Assembly: GCF_001642795.1 (NCBI RefSeq)
Contig: NZ_LKEH01000048.1
Coordinates: 97,141 to 133,700 of the forward strand
Length of the DNA: 36,560 nt
Direction of reading: 5' to 3'
Source of the DNA: Pseudomonas viridiflava
GTDB lineage: Bacteria > Pseudomonadota > Gammaproteobacteria > Pseudomonadales > Pseudomonadaceae
Shown: one piece after another, positions 8,053-16,403 of the stretch
Numbering within the stretch: position 1 is the stretch's first letter
Layout of the letters: each line of letters opens with the position of its first letter
Position numbers and translations under genes: made by a program
Notes under the pieces: model-generated
Seen by the model: only the letters and a program-made list of their open reading frames with translations
Database searches by the model: none
What the model was told of the DNA's origin: nothing

Positions 8053-9252
8053 ATGTCTGGTAATCGCGGTGTAGTGTATCTCGGCGCTGGCAAGGTCGAA
8101 GTGCAAAGCATTCCTTTCCCCAAAATGGAAGACCCACGCGGCAAGCGCATCGAACACGGTGTGATTCTGCGTGTGGTGTCCACCAATATCTGCGGCTCGG
8201 ACCAACACATGGTTCGTGGCCGCACCACTGCCCAGACCGGGCTGGTGCTCGGTCACGAAATCACCGGTGAAGTGCTCGAAGCCGGCCGTGATGTGGAACA
8301 CCTGAAAGTCGGCGATCTGGTGTCGGTGCCGTTCAACGTGGCATGCGGCCGCTGCCGTAGTTGCAAGGAACAGCACACGGGTGTCTGCCTGACTGTGAAC
8401 CCCGCTCGCGCAGGCGGTGCCTACGGTTATGTCGACATGGGCGACTGGGTCGGCGGTCAGGCGGAATACGTACTGGTGCCTTACGCCGACTTCAACCTGC
8501 TCAAACTGCCGGATCGCGACGCGGCCATGGAAAAAATTCGCGACCTGACCTGCCTTTCCGACATTCTGCCCACCGGCTATCACGGTGCAGTGACTGCAGG
8601 CGTCGGACCTGGCAGCACTGTGTACGTAGCGGGTGCCGGGCCGGTCGGTCTGGCAGCGGCTGCTTCAGCGCGTCTGCTGGGCGCTGCGGTGGTGATCGTC
8701 GGTGACGTCAACCCGACCCGCCTGGTTCACGCCAAGGCGCAGGGCTTCGAAATCGCCGACCTGTCCCAGGACACGCCGCTGCACGAACAGATCGCCGCGC
8801 TGCTGGGTGAGCCTGAAGTGGATTGCGCCATTGATGCCGTGGGCTTCGAAGCGCGTGGCCACGGCCATGCCGGTGCGCAGTCCGAAGCACCGGCCACCGT
8901 GCTCAACTCGCTGATGGGTGTGGTGCGCGTCGCAGGCAAGATCGGTATCCCGGGCCTCTACGTCACCGAAGATCCAGGCGCCGTGGACGCGGCCGCGAAA
9001 ATGGGCAGCCTGAGCATCCGCTTCGGCCTGGGCTGGGCCAAATCCCACAGCTTCCACACGGGCCAGACGCCTGTCATGAAGTACAACCGTCAACTCATGC
9101 AAGCCATCATGTGGGACCGCATCAAGATCGCCGACGTTGTGGGCGTCGAAGTTATCAGTCTCGATGACGCGCCGCGTGGCTATGGCGAGTTCGATGCGGG
9201 TGTGCCGAAGAAGTTTGTGATCGATCCGCACAAGTTGTTCAGTGCGGCGTGA
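8053..9252 (+). CDS. fdhA: Glutathione-independent formaldehyde dehydrogenase
   Basis: This zinc-dependent, NAD-linked medium-chain dehydrogenase oxidises formaldehyde to formate without glutathione. The 399-residue protein matches the length of the P. putida enzyme. The catalytic zinc site is visible as Cys47 (ICGSDQH) and His68-Glu69 (GHEITG). The structural zinc lobe has Cys98, Cys101, Cys104 and Cys112. The NAD-binding motif is GAGPVG (about 194-199). AGGTG precedes the ATG. The gene closes the sarcosine cluster, where formaldehyde released by sarcosine oxidase would be its substrate. The 225-bp gap with a REPIN means it may also have its own promoter. Confidence 0.96.
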   Translation: MSGNRGVVYLGAGKVEVQSIPFPKMEDPRGKRIEHGVILRVVSTNICGSDQHMVRGRTTAQTGLVLGHEITGEVLEAGRDVEHLKVGDLVSVPFNVACGRCRSCKEQHTGVCLTVNPARAGGAYGYVDMGDWVGGQAEYVLVPYADFNLLKLPDRDAAMEKIRDLTCLSDILPTGYHGAVTAGVGPGSTVYVAGAGPVGLAAAASARLLGAAVVIVGDVNPTRLVHAKAQGFEIADLSQDTPLHEQIAALLGEPEVDCAIDAVGFEARGHGHAGAQSEAPATVLNSLMGVVRVAGKIGIPGLYVTEDPGAVDAAAKMGSLSIRFGLGWAKSHSFHTGQTPVMKYNRQLMQAIMWDRIKIADVVGVEVISLDDAPRGYGEFDAGVPKKFVIDPHKLFSAA

Positions 9253-9261
9253 TCGTGACGG

Positions 9262-9283
9262 GTGGGCGGCTGATGCCGCCCAC
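9262..9283 (+). terminator. Hairpin after fdhA, candidate terminator
   Basis: GTGGGCGGC-TGAT-GCCGCCCAC is a perfect 9-bp GC-rich stem with a four-base loop, starting 9 bp after the fdhA stop. There is no clean T-run, only TACAAATAG and later GTTTTCCC. It may therefore act as a weak or Rho-assisted terminator or an mRNA-stabilising stem. Confidence 0.55.
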
Positions 9284-9401
9284 TACAAATAGTGCGCTTC
9301 GTTTTCCCATAGGTGAGCGCAGGCCCGGCAGACTCATAGCGTTGGCCTTTGGTTAATGCGTTTTCGATTTAATGGTTAAGGTGTTTGAAAATAATCGGCT
9401 G

Positions 9402-10433
9402 TCAACGTTCAATACCTCGAATGCTCTCCATCCTTACTGCGATATCACGGGGAAAGCCGTCCAAGGGAATGTGATGAATGTCGAATGGTCTCATTACCTC
9501 ATTGTGAACAATTTGCAGCCGCTGATGATCGTTGGTGGCTGCTATGTATTTTCTAGAGAACAGAAGGTAGGCCGGGGCTTGCCGTTCCCGTTGGATCATA
9601 AGACGTTTTATTCTTGGAATATTTTTTAGGGCGTTGTTGACAGGGTGCAAAAGCTCTTCTGTGTTTACAGCTACAGCCGCCCTGTCGAATAAAGTACGCT
9701 TGTGTTTGTTTAGTTGTTTTGAGATGGCTTTCAAGTGTTTGGTATCGGCGCGCGTTAACGGTCCTTTAGTTTCCTGGATGACGGGCCGTATCGACTCCTG
9801 TTGAGCAATTGGCCGAGTTACAAGGTCTTCCGAGCTGCCCACGGCTATGGAACCTGAGCGCAGCCCATTTTCAGTTCGCCAGAAGCGGCCAAAAAAATTT
9901 CTTGCGAAGGCCCATATATGCCCGCTCGGATCCATTCGATTGATCGGATCGCCTGCGCAATAGGCATATCTATTCAGACCACCCTCATCAAACGGACTCA
10001 AACTGTCCGGGCTGTTGAACCTCATCAACACTGGATTGAATGCCCTGTACCCGTTGCCCAGCGGATAATGCCCGGTCACCCGGTCTGCCTGTTGACCTGT
10101 GAAGCCGGGCAGATCCATGGGATTGTCCTTTGGGTGCCGACCTCCATAAGGCGTATAGCAGAAGGCTGATTGCGGTATTGCAATGACCGAGTCCTGTTGG
10201 TCTGTCGCGAGTAACTCACATTCCGACCCTTCTTCATGCTTTCGTTGAAACGCCAACCGATACTCACCAGCGTGCAACAGCCTGTGTCGGGTCTGCGCCT
10301 GGATCTGCGTTGCAAGGCGATTTTTCTGATAGAAGCGCTGTACGCTGGCCTGACTATCGACTTCGCTGCCTGCCAGACGATCAAGGGCGTCGTAGTCATA
10401 ACGGCAGCGTGTCTCACTCGCAACGGGGGTCAT
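9402..10433 (-). CDS. Short Rhs/TccC-like core protein with variable C-terminal tail (copy 1)
   Basis: The 343-residue protein begins at the ATG preceded by AAGGAG; an in-frame codon at 10460 has no ribosome-binding site. Residues about 11-172 are the end of an Rhs-repeat core of the insecticidal TccC type: YDYDALDRL, a QRFYQKNRL strand, then GHYPLGNGYRAFNPVLMRFN, SPDSLSPF, YAYCAGDPIN and DPSGH. In long Rhs/TccC proteins the domain after this DP.G block is a hypervariable toxic effector released by autoproteolysis. Here the tail (173-343) is basic, rich in Lys/Arg, and I cannot assign it. The base composition of the tail (about 9402-9720) is visibly AT-richer than its neighbours, which suggests foreign origin. 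The large N-terminal cocoon of full-length Rhs proteins is absent. It pairs with a related gene at 11230-12300. Confidence 0.82.
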   Translation of the reverse strand: MTPVASETRCRYDYDALDRLAGSEVDSQASVQRFYQKNRLATQIQAQTRHRLLHAGEYRLAFQRKHEEGSECELLATDQQDSVIAIPQSAFCYTPYGGRHPKDNPMDLPGFTGQQADRVTGHYPLGNGYRAFNPVLMRFNSPDSLSPFDEGGLNRYAYCAGDPINRMDPSGHIWAFARNFFGRFWRTENGLRSGSIAVGSSEDLVTRPIAQQESIRPVIQETKGPLTRADTKHLKAISKQLNKHKRTLFDRAAVAVNTEELLHPVNNALKNIPRIKRLMIQRERQAPAYLLFSRKYIAATNDHQRLQIVHNEVMRPFDIHHIPLDGFPRDIAVRMESIRGIER

Positions 10434-10625
10434 GTGATTCTCCTTCTCGACGCCAGGCATTCATGGCTGAGTCTGTGTCCGGCTGAGTGAGCTGCCTAGC
10501 TATCAGAACTGTCAGGCAATACCTGATGCGCACTCCCTGCTCCGACGTCAGAGCAGGAAATAACCCCCATCCACTGACCCACACCGGGAACAAGCTTCCG
10601 CTCCTCCAGTCAAACCGTCTGTTTT

Positions 10626-10645
10626 ACCGCCCACTATCGGGCGGT
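10626..10645 (+). terminator. GC-rich hairpin upstream of the DUF2780 gene
   Basis: ACCGCCC (10626-10632), a six-base loop, and GGGCGGT (10639-10645) form a perfect 7-bp stem flanked by TTTT on both sides at a short distance. It could end transcripts entering from the left, or mark the leader of the next gene. The orientation and role are uncertain. Confidence 0.35.
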
Positions 10646-10669
10646 TCAGGTTTTGATGAGGTTGACCGA

Positions 10670-11236
10670 ATGAAGACTGCACGCATGATGGCACTGGCAA
10701 CGTTGATGGGCCTGGCAGCAAGCCCGGTGTTTGCCTTCAACCTGAATGACGCAGCGAATGCGGTTTCCAATGCAACAGGCGGTAATCAGAAAGCGACCGC
10801 TGCGCCTGAAGCCGCTGGCCTGCTCAATGCGCTGGGTTCTCAGCTCAACGTGACCCCGGAACAAGCGGTAGGAGGGACAGGCGCATTGCTGGGGTTGGCC
10901 AAAAACAAACTGGCCGGTAATGATTACTCGCAACTGGCTAAATCGGTTCCCGGTCTGGAGCAACTGTCCGGTACTTCGGCGCTCGACAGCCTGGGCGGTG
11001 CAAACGGCCTTGGCAAGCTGTTGGGAGGCAGCAAGGCAGGCGACAATTCAATGCTCAACAGTGCCTTGGGCAACGTGCAGAGCATGGGCGACGTGAACAA
11101 CGCGTTCAAGGCATTGGGCATGGACAGCAGCATGGTCAGCCAGTTTGTCCCGGTGATTCTGCAATACCTGGGTCAACAGGGTGCGGGCGGCTCTGCGTTG
11201 CAGAGTCTGAGTGGCGTATGGGGCGCGGGTCACTGA
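10670..11236 (+). CDS. Secreted DUF2780 (VcgC/VcgE-type) protein
   Basis: The 188-residue protein has a clear signal peptide: MKTARMM, a hydrophobic stretch ALATLMGLAASP, and a cleavage site after VFA. The mature part is rich in Gly, Ala, Asn, Ser and Leu. It contains the block LNALGSQLNVTPEQAVGGTG followed by LLGLAKNKL and a later LGQQGAGGSALQSL, as in the uncharacterised DUF2780 family. The ATG at 10670 was chosen because the signal peptide starts there and GAGG precedes it; an upstream in-frame start would bury the signal. No enzymatic motif is visible. The gene ends tail to tail with the Rhs-like gene on the other strand, their ends overlapping by 7 bp. Confidence 0.85.
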   Translation: MKTARMMALATLMGLAASPVFAFNLNDAANAVSNATGGNQKATAAPEAAGLLNALGSQLNVTPEQAVGGTGALLGLAKNKLAGNDYSQLAKSVPGLEQLSGTSALDSLGGANGLGKLLGGSKAGDNSMLNSALGNVQSMGDVNNAFKALGMDSSMVSQFVPVILQYLGQQGAGGSALQSLSGVWGAGH

Positions 11237-12300
11237 TGGGCACTATCAACTTGTCTTACTGACTGATTCTTCTGACTCAACAACGCCTCGCCGGTTATGT
11301 ACGGCTTCTGATCTGCGGTGCCAGAGGTCAATGCTCCAAGCAGGTTGAATGCCAGGCCGATCAAAGGCGTTGTGCTTCCCCCTCGTGCGCGTACCATGCT
11401 GGCCCATTTCAAGGCCGCTTCGACGTGTGCGGCCGTATTGCTCAACTGGCCTGCATGCACCTGTACGGCCAGGTCCGCGTAATATTTTGCATGGGGCAAG
11501 CTGAGGTCGGTGTCGCCGTGACTGGCTAAGTTAAGATTGACTGAGGCAAGTTTCTGGACGAAAGGCGCCTCCTTGTCTAAGTTTTTGAGCCTGTTGTGGA
11601 GGTACTTTCTGGTTTCCGGCATTGGCTCTGGCGAGGTTGTATTCCGGCTCAGGGCTCTGGCTACGGTTCGAGCGAAGCCCTCCTCGGCGATCATGCTGGG
11701 TCTTCTTGCTCGGGGACTGATGACCGTTTTCAGTCGCACAGTGGCCATGCCTGTCATGCCCGGTATCGAATAGTGCCCCGTTGGGTCTGTGTAGTTGACG
11801 GGGTCGCCCTTGCAGTAGGCATAGGCGCTGAGACCGCCATCACCGAAAGGGCTTAGGGTATCGGGGCTGTTGAAGCGCATCAGTATCGGATTGAAGGCAC
11901 GTGCACCATTGCCCAGTTGATAATGACCTGTGATCGGGTCGGGTGCCTGGCCTGTGTAACCCGGCAGGTAAGGCGGGTTCTTTGGTGTAGAGGTTCCGTA
12001 GGGAGAATAGGCGAAGGCCTCGCGCTGCCGAAGGCTGACACTGTGAAGCACCGAGTTTGACTGGTCCGTGCCCAGCAGATGAACGCGATGCTCGCGCATA
12101 TCCTTCTCTGTCGCGGCCAGCAGTCGATGTTCGGACCGGAGGAAGGTAAGTCCCACCAGGCCCCTCAGCTCGCTGACCAGAACGTCATTCTGATAAAACC
12201 GCCTGATGCTCTCCTGATCAACAGGCATGCAAGCAGCAAGGCGATCCATTGCGTCATAGGCGTAAAGGCCTGACGCCGTGGTGCGAGTAGTCGGCAGCAT
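11230..12300 (-). CDS. Short Rhs/TccC-like core protein with variable C-terminal tail (copy 2)
   Basis: The 356-residue paralogue of the 9402-10433 product has the same order of blocks: YAYDAMDRL, RRFYQNDVL, YSPYG, GYTGQAPDPITGHYQLG, RAFNPILMRFN, SPDTLSPFG, YAYCKGDPVN and DPTGH (ending at about residue 176). The two proteins are clearly similar up to DP[ST]GH and then show no visible similarity. The tail (177-356) of this copy is unassigned and contains a moderately hydrophobic segment near its C-terminus (TPLIGLAFNLLGALTSG). Conserved core plus unrelated tail is the hallmark of Rhs/TccC and other polymorphic effectors. AAGGA lies upstream of the ATG. No immunity-like gene follows; eukaryote-directed Tc effectors do not need one. 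Confidence 0.82.
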   Translation of the reverse strand: MLPTTRTTASGLYAYDAMDRLAACMPVDQESIRRFYQNDVLVSELRGLVGLTFLRSEHRLLAATEKDMREHRVHLLGTDQSNSVLHSVSLRQREAFAYSPYGTSTPKNPPYLPGYTGQAPDPITGHYQLGNGARAFNPILMRFNSPDTLSPFGDGGLSAYAYCKGDPVNYTDPTGHYSIPGMTGMATVRLKTVISPRARRPSMIAEEGFARTVARALSRNTTSPEPMPETRKYLHNRLKNLDKEAPFVQKLASVNLNLASHGDTDLSLPHAKYYADLAVQVHAGQLSNTAAHVEAALKWASMVRARGGSTTPLIGLAFNLLGALTSGTADQKPYITGEALLSQKNQSVRQVDSAHQ

Positions 12301-12374
12301 GAGAAAGTCCTTTTTCCATGTCTGACTCAGCTTCGTTCAGCCGCGGCGAGCCGTCTACCTGTCGAAACTGCTAG

Positions 12375-13268
12375 TCAGCGCTGCGCGGCCTCCAGCCTCA
12401 ACGCCGCAATCCGTGCATCCTTCTCTATCCACAGCTGGTTGACCCAACCCTGGATTTTCTCGCGAAACACAGGATCGTTCTCGTAGTCGCCCTGCCAAAG
12501 CGCGGGGTCCATGGGGCGCGTTCTGATGTCCACGATCACTTTCGGCACGCGCCCACAAAGCATGTCCCAGAAGCCTGGAATGCCGGAGCCGGGGTACACG
12601 ACCGTCACGTCCAGAATCGCATCCAGTTGTTCACCCATAGCCGCCAGCACGAACGCCACTCCGCCTGCCTTCGGCTTGAGCAGGCTGGTGTAGGGCGAGG
12701 TCTGTGTCGCATGCTTGGCAGGGGTGAAACGTGTGCCCTCCAGATAATTGACGATGGTCACGGGCTGGCGCTTGAACAGTTCACAGGCAGCCTTGGTGAT
12801 TTCCAGGTCCTTGCCCTTGAGTTCGGGGTTCTTTGCCAGAAACGCCTTGGTGTAGCGCTTCATGAACGGGTAATCCAGCCCCCACCAGGCCAGACCCAGC
12901 AACGGCACCCAGATCAGTTCCTTTTTCAGGAAAAACTTGAAGAACGGCGTGCGCCGGTTGAGTGCCTGAATCAACGCAGGGATATCGACCCAGGACTGAT
13001 GGTTGCTGATCACCAGATACGAGGTGTCAGCGCGCAGGCCTTCGTCGCCACGGATATCCCACTGTGTCGGGACGCACGCTGCGAAGATGAGTTTGTCGAT
13101 CTCGGCCCAGGTTTCGGCAATCCACATCACGGCATGGGAGCAGCGGTCGCGCATCCTGCCTCGGAACAGCAGCTTGAGCAGGGCGAAGACCAGTAGCGGG
13201 CCGATCAGTACGAGTGTATTGATCAGCAGAAGCAGGGCGACGAAACAGCCGGTGAGTACACGGCGCAT
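12375..13268 (-). CDS. Lysophospholipid acyltransferase, YihG-like
   Basis: This inner-membrane PlsC-family acyltransferase probably acylates lysophosphatidic acid or a related lysophospholipid. The 297-residue protein starts with an arginine-flanked hydrophobic helix (about 8-35). It carries motif I NHQSWVD (89-95, the catalytic NHx4D) and motif III EGTRF (177-181). Its length and the spacing of these blocks resemble E. coli YihG more than the shorter housekeeping PlsC. The ATG at 13268 is preferred over an upstream TTG because the membrane helix begins directly after it. The gene is divergent from the next one. Confidence 0.88.
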   Translation of the reverse strand: MRRVLTGCFVALLLLINTLVLIGPLLVFALLKLLFRGRMRDRCSHAVMWIAETWAEIDKLIFAACVPTQWDIRGDEGLRADTSYLVISNHQSWVDIPALIQALNRRTPFFKFFLKKELIWVPLLGLAWWGLDYPFMKRYTKAFLAKNPELKGKDLEITKAACELFKRQPVTIVNYLEGTRFTPAKHATQTSPYTSLLKPKAGGVAFVLAAMGEQLDAILDVTVVYPGSGIPGFWDMLCGRVPKVIVDIRTRPMDPALWQGDYENDPVFREKIQGWVNQLWIEKDARIAALRLEAAQR

Positions 13269-13460
13269 AAAGGACTCTTGAACGTTCAGGGCTGGCAATG
13301 ATAAAGACCCTCGCGCTCTACGCCAATTACACAGGTACTTACAAATGTTTCATGTGCGGGTGATTATGTTCACCAGACGCCGAACTGCCGAACCAACGGC
13401 GGGTTCGCTGTCTAAAACCGGGCGCCAATCAGGCGTTGTCCATTGAGAGGAATCTTGCAC

Positions 13461-13964
13461 GTGAAACCGATTCTGGCGCTGTTGTCCCTGCTCGCTCTGC
13501 CTGTCATGGCAGCCGAACCGACGCTGTATGGTCGTTACGAGAACATCAAGGTGGTGGATGTCGGCCAGACCTTCAAGGCCAAGATGGACACCGGTGCGCT
13601 GACCGCTTCTCTGTCGGCCAGGGACATCGAGCTGTTCAAGCGCGATGGCGACGACTGGGTGCGTTTCCGCCTCGCCACCAAGGACGCCGACAGCAAGGTC
13701 TATGAGCACAAGGTCTCGCGGATCAGCAAGATCAAGGGCCGTTCCGAAGGCGATGACGAAGACGATGAAGTGATCGATCCGACCAAGCGTCCGGTCGTGG
13801 ACATGGAACTGTGCCTGGGCAACAAGAAGCGTACCGTCGAGGTCAATCTGGTGGATCGCAGCCACTTCAACTATCCGCTGCTGATCGGTGCCAAGGCGCT
13901 TCGCGAGTTTGACGCAGCCGTCAATCCGGCACGCCGTTATACCGCTGACAAACCCGATTGCTGA
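13461..13964 (+). CDS. Periplasmic retropepsin-like protein (RimK-associated 'ATP-dependent zinc protease' family)
   Basis: The 167-residue protein starts at a GTG preceded by AGAGGA and has a signal peptide (MKPILALLSLLALPVMA, then AEP). The DTGA motif (43-46) is the aspartic-protease-like signature of the family long labelled putative ATP-dependent zinc protease, now viewed as retropepsin-like. Conserved blocks LIGAKAL and VEVNLVDRSHFNYPLLIG follow, the latter supporting the same fold. An acidic insert (EGDDEDDEVIDP) sits in the middle. The gene lies 59 bp upstream of creB in the same direction and may share its transcript. Substrate and activity are unknown. Confidence 0.82.
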   Translation: MKPILALLSLLALPVMAAEPTLYGRYENIKVVDVGQTFKAKMDTGALTASLSARDIELFKRDGDDWVRFRLATKDADSKVYEHKVSRISKIKGRSEGDDEDDEVIDPTKRPVVDMELCLGNKKRTVEVNLVDRSHFNYPLLIGAKALREFDAAVNPARRYTADKPDC

Positions 13965-14023
13965 TTGACGCAGAGGGCTGAAATCGCGCAACGTTTCGCC
14001 CTCTCTCCCAGCGCTCGGATGCC

Positions 14024-14704
14024 ATGCCTCACATACTGATTGTCGAAGACGAAGCCGCAATTGCCGATACGCTGGTCTATGCGCTGCAAAGCGAGGGTTT
14101 CACTACGTCATGGCTCAGCCTGGGGCAGGATGCCGTCAACCATCAGCGCGCATCGCCTGCCGACCTGATCATTCTGGACATCGGTCTGCCGGACATCACC
14201 GGTTTCGAGACGTGCAAGCAACTGCGGCGCTTCAGCGAAGTGCCTGTCATGTTCCTGAGTGCGCGTGATGGCGAAATCGACCGGGTCGTGGGGCTCGAGA
14301 TCGGGGCTGATGACTACGTCGTCAAACCGTTCAGCCCGCGAGAAGTGGCGGCGCGAGTCCGGGCGATTCTCAAGCGTATGCAGCCGCGTACTGCACCTGT
14401 CTCGGAGAACCAGCCGTTCAAGGTCGATCTTGAGCGTTTCCAGATCAGCTACCGCGCTCAGCCCTTGAGCCTGACCCGTCACGAATTCCGGCTGCTGCAA
14501 TGCCTGCTGGCTCAGCCCGAGCGGGTTTTCAGTCGCGAGCAGTTGCTCGATGCGATGGGCGTAGCGGCAGATGCCGGTTATGAGCGAAGCATCGACAGCC
14601 ATATCAAGAGCGTGCGTGCCAAGCTGCGTGTCGTGGCGGCCGATGCCGAGCCGATCCAGACCCATCGCGGACTGGGCTACAGTTTCAGCCCGGGCCACAG
14701 CTGA
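14024..14704 (+). CDS. creB: Response regulator CreB
   Basis: This OmpR/PhoB-type regulator has 226 residues. The receiver domain has the acidic pocket Glu8-Asp9, phospho-acceptor Asp52 (LILDIGLPD), Ser79 and Lys101 (VVKPF). The winged-helix DNA-binding domain follows (about 125-222), with LTRHEFRLLQCLL and YERSIDSHIKSVRAKL. Its partner creC overlaps the stop by one base (TGATG). In Pseudomonas, CreBC responds to loss or inhibition of penicillin-binding protein 4 and affects beta-lactam response and biofilm traits, with creD as the main target. The assignment is supported by gene order as well as sequence. Confidence 0.93.
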   Translation: MPHILIVEDEAAIADTLVYALQSEGFTTSWLSLGQDAVNHQRASPADLIILDIGLPDITGFETCKQLRRFSEVPVMFLSARDGEIDRVVGLEIGADDYVVKPFSPREVAARVRAILKRMQPRTAPVSENQPFKVDLERFQISYRAQPLSLTRHEFRLLQCLLAQPERVFSREQLLDAMGVAADAGYERSIDSHIKSVRAKLRVVAADAEPIQTHRGLGYSFSPGHS

Positions 14705-16134
14705 TGCCGTTGAGCATCCGGATCTTTCTGGTCTATGCGGTGTTCATCGCGTTGACGGGTTACTTCGTGCTCAGCACGGTGATGAAGGAAGTGCGCCCCG
14801 GCGTGCGTCAGTCCACCGAAGAAACCCTGGTCGACACGGCGAATCTGCTGGCCGAAATTCTTCATGACGATGTAAGGGACGGCACCCTTGATCAAAGCCG
14901 CCTGCCGGACGCGCTACAGGCTTACGGCCTGAGACAGCCCGGCGCGACCATCTGGGGCTTGCCCAAGAATCAGGTCAACAACCGCATCTACGTGACCGAT
15001 GCCAACGGTATCGTCCTGCTTGATTCCAGCGGGCAGGCGGTGGGTCAGGACTATTCACGCTGGAACGACGTCTACCTGACCCTGCGCGGCGAGTACGGCG
15101 CGCGTTCGACCCGCAGCGACCCCGACGATCCGAATTCGTCCGTCATGCATGTCGGTGCGCCGATTCGTGACAACGGCAGGATCATTGGCGTGGTCACTGT
15201 CGCCAAACCCAACAGCTCGTTGCAACCCTATGTCGATCGTGCCGAGCGCCGATTGCTCTGGTATGGCGGTGGCCTGATGGTATTGGGCCTGTTGCTGGGC
15301 GGGTTGTTCTCGTGGTGGCTGGGTTCGGCCTTGCGACGTCTGACCGGCTACGCCCAGGCCGTCAGCGAAGGACGCCGCGCCAAGCTTCCGCATTACCGTG
15401 GAGGCGAGCTTGAGCAACTGTCTGCCGCGGTCGAACATATGCGCACCCAACTGGAAGGCAAAGCCTACGTTGAGCGCTACGTGCATACGCTGACCCACGA
15501 ATTGAAAAGCCCGCTGGCAGCGATTCGCGGAGCTGCCGAGCTGTTGCAGGATGAGATGCCCCACGAACAGCGACAACGTTTTGCCAGCAACATCGAAGGC
15601 GAAAGTGCGCGATTGCAGCAGCTTATCGAGCGTTTGCTTAACCTGGCAATGGTCGAGCAACGCCAGGGCCTGGAAGAACGGGTTCCCGTTGCGCTGGCGG
15701 AGCTGATCGATAAACTGCTGGCCGCCAGAAGTACCCGCATCGAGCGGCAGGCATTACGCATCGACATCCATATTGATCCCGGTCTGCAACTGCTGGGCGA
15801 GCGCTTTCTGCTGAGTCAGGCGCTCGCGAACCTGATCGATAACGCACTGGACTTCACTCCCGTCGATGGCAGGCTTTGTCTGACGGCCAAGCCTGAGGGT
15901 GAGCGGATCCGCTTCACGCTCTACAACGACGCCGCCCCGATTCCCGACTACGCCTTGCCACGCCTGAGCGAGCGTTTCTACTCCCTGCCGCGTCCTGACA
16001 GCGGCCGAAAGAGCACCGGGCTCGGGCTGAATTTCGTGGAAGAAGTGGTGCAGTTACACGCCGGAGAAATGCACATCGGGAATGTCGTGGGCGGGGTCGA
16101 GGTGAGGTTGTTGCTGCCGTGTGGTATCCAGTAG
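14704..16134 (+). CDS. creC: Sensor histidine kinase CreC
   Basis: This inner-membrane sensor kinase has 476 residues, as expected. Transmembrane helix 1 lies at about 7-25, a periplasmic sensor region at 26-183, helix 2 at about 184-206, and a HAMP-like linker follows. The dimerisation/phospho-acceptor motif is THELKSPLAAIRG with His265. The ATPase domain shows NLIDNALDF (N box) and STGLGLNFVEEVVQLHAG (G boxes). It phosphorylates CreB by inference from operon structure. The start overlaps the creB stop by one base, so the pair is translationally coupled. Confidence 0.94.
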   Translation: MPLSIRIFLVYAVFIALTGYFVLSTVMKEVRPGVRQSTEETLVDTANLLAEILHDDVRDGTLDQSRLPDALQAYGLRQPGATIWGLPKNQVNNRIYVTDANGIVLLDSSGQAVGQDYSRWNDVYLTLRGEYGARSTRSDPDDPNSSVMHVGAPIRDNGRIIGVVTVAKPNSSLQPYVDRAERRLLWYGGGLMVLGLLLGGLFSWWLGSALRRLTGYAQAVSEGRRAKLPHYRGGELEQLSAAVEHMRTQLEGKAYVERYVHTLTHELKSPLAAIRGAAELLQDEMPHEQRQRFASNIEGESARLQQLIERLLNLAMVEQRQGLEERVPVALAELIDKLLAARSTRIERQALRIDIHIDPGLQLLGERFLLSQALANLIDNALDFTPVDGRLCLTAKPEGERIRFTLYNDAAPIPDYALPRLSERFYSLPRPDSGRKSTGLGLNFVEEVVQLHAGEMHIGNVVGGVEVRLLLPCGIQ

Positions 16135-16319
16135 AACCCACTAATAAACCTGCGCCTCTTATCAAACACTCTGTAATTTATTGAAATGCACGTAAGTCTG
16201 CTTCTGCCCGGAGGGCGTGGGAGCTATCGGAGGTTACGACGGCAGCGATGGGCTGCGCAGCGGCCCCAGGTTGTATCTGACACACCGCGTGTGTCAGTGC
16301 TGCTGCCGGTTCCGGGCAG

Positions 16320-16343
16320 ATCGCCGGCAAGCCGCCTCCCACA
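16320..16343 (-). repeat. REP element upstream of creD
   Basis: The minus strand reads TGTGGGAGGCGGCTTGCC then GGCGAT, identical over this length to the REP arms at 7848 and 29445. It lies about 120 bp before creD. A complete inverted partner is not clear, so it is either a lone REP or half of a decayed REPIN. Confidence 0.8.
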
Positions 16344-16384
16344 GTCCGGTGTTTGCTGCGAGACCAGCTCAGGTTTAAGCGTCA

Positions 16385-16403
16385 CCACACAATCTCCACA
16401 CAA
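16385..16403 (+). promoter_or_regulatory. Direct repeat with 11-bp period, candidate CreB site
   Basis: CCACACAA occurs twice, at 16385-16392 and 16396-16403, separated by TCT. With flanks, GTCACCACACA and ATCTCCACACA match at 9 of 11 positions. The known Cre/Blr tag is TTCAC, six bases, TTCAC, which also has an 11-bp period. Position (62 bp before the creD ATG) and period fit an OmpR-family dimer site, but the bases match the tag only partly. Confidence 0.4.

Noticed and set aside
9372..9629. 85-codon frame on + at the 3' end of the first Rhs-like gene, considered as an immunity gene
   Set aside because: It lies almost wholly antisense to the Rhs-like tail, lacks a ribosome-binding site and resembles no immunity family.
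9402..12300. Contact-dependent or T6SS polymorphic toxin/immunity module
   Set aside because: No immunity-like gene follows either Rhs-like gene, and no VgrG, PAAR, CdiB or T6SS gene is in the window. The core resembles eukaryote-directed TccC instead.
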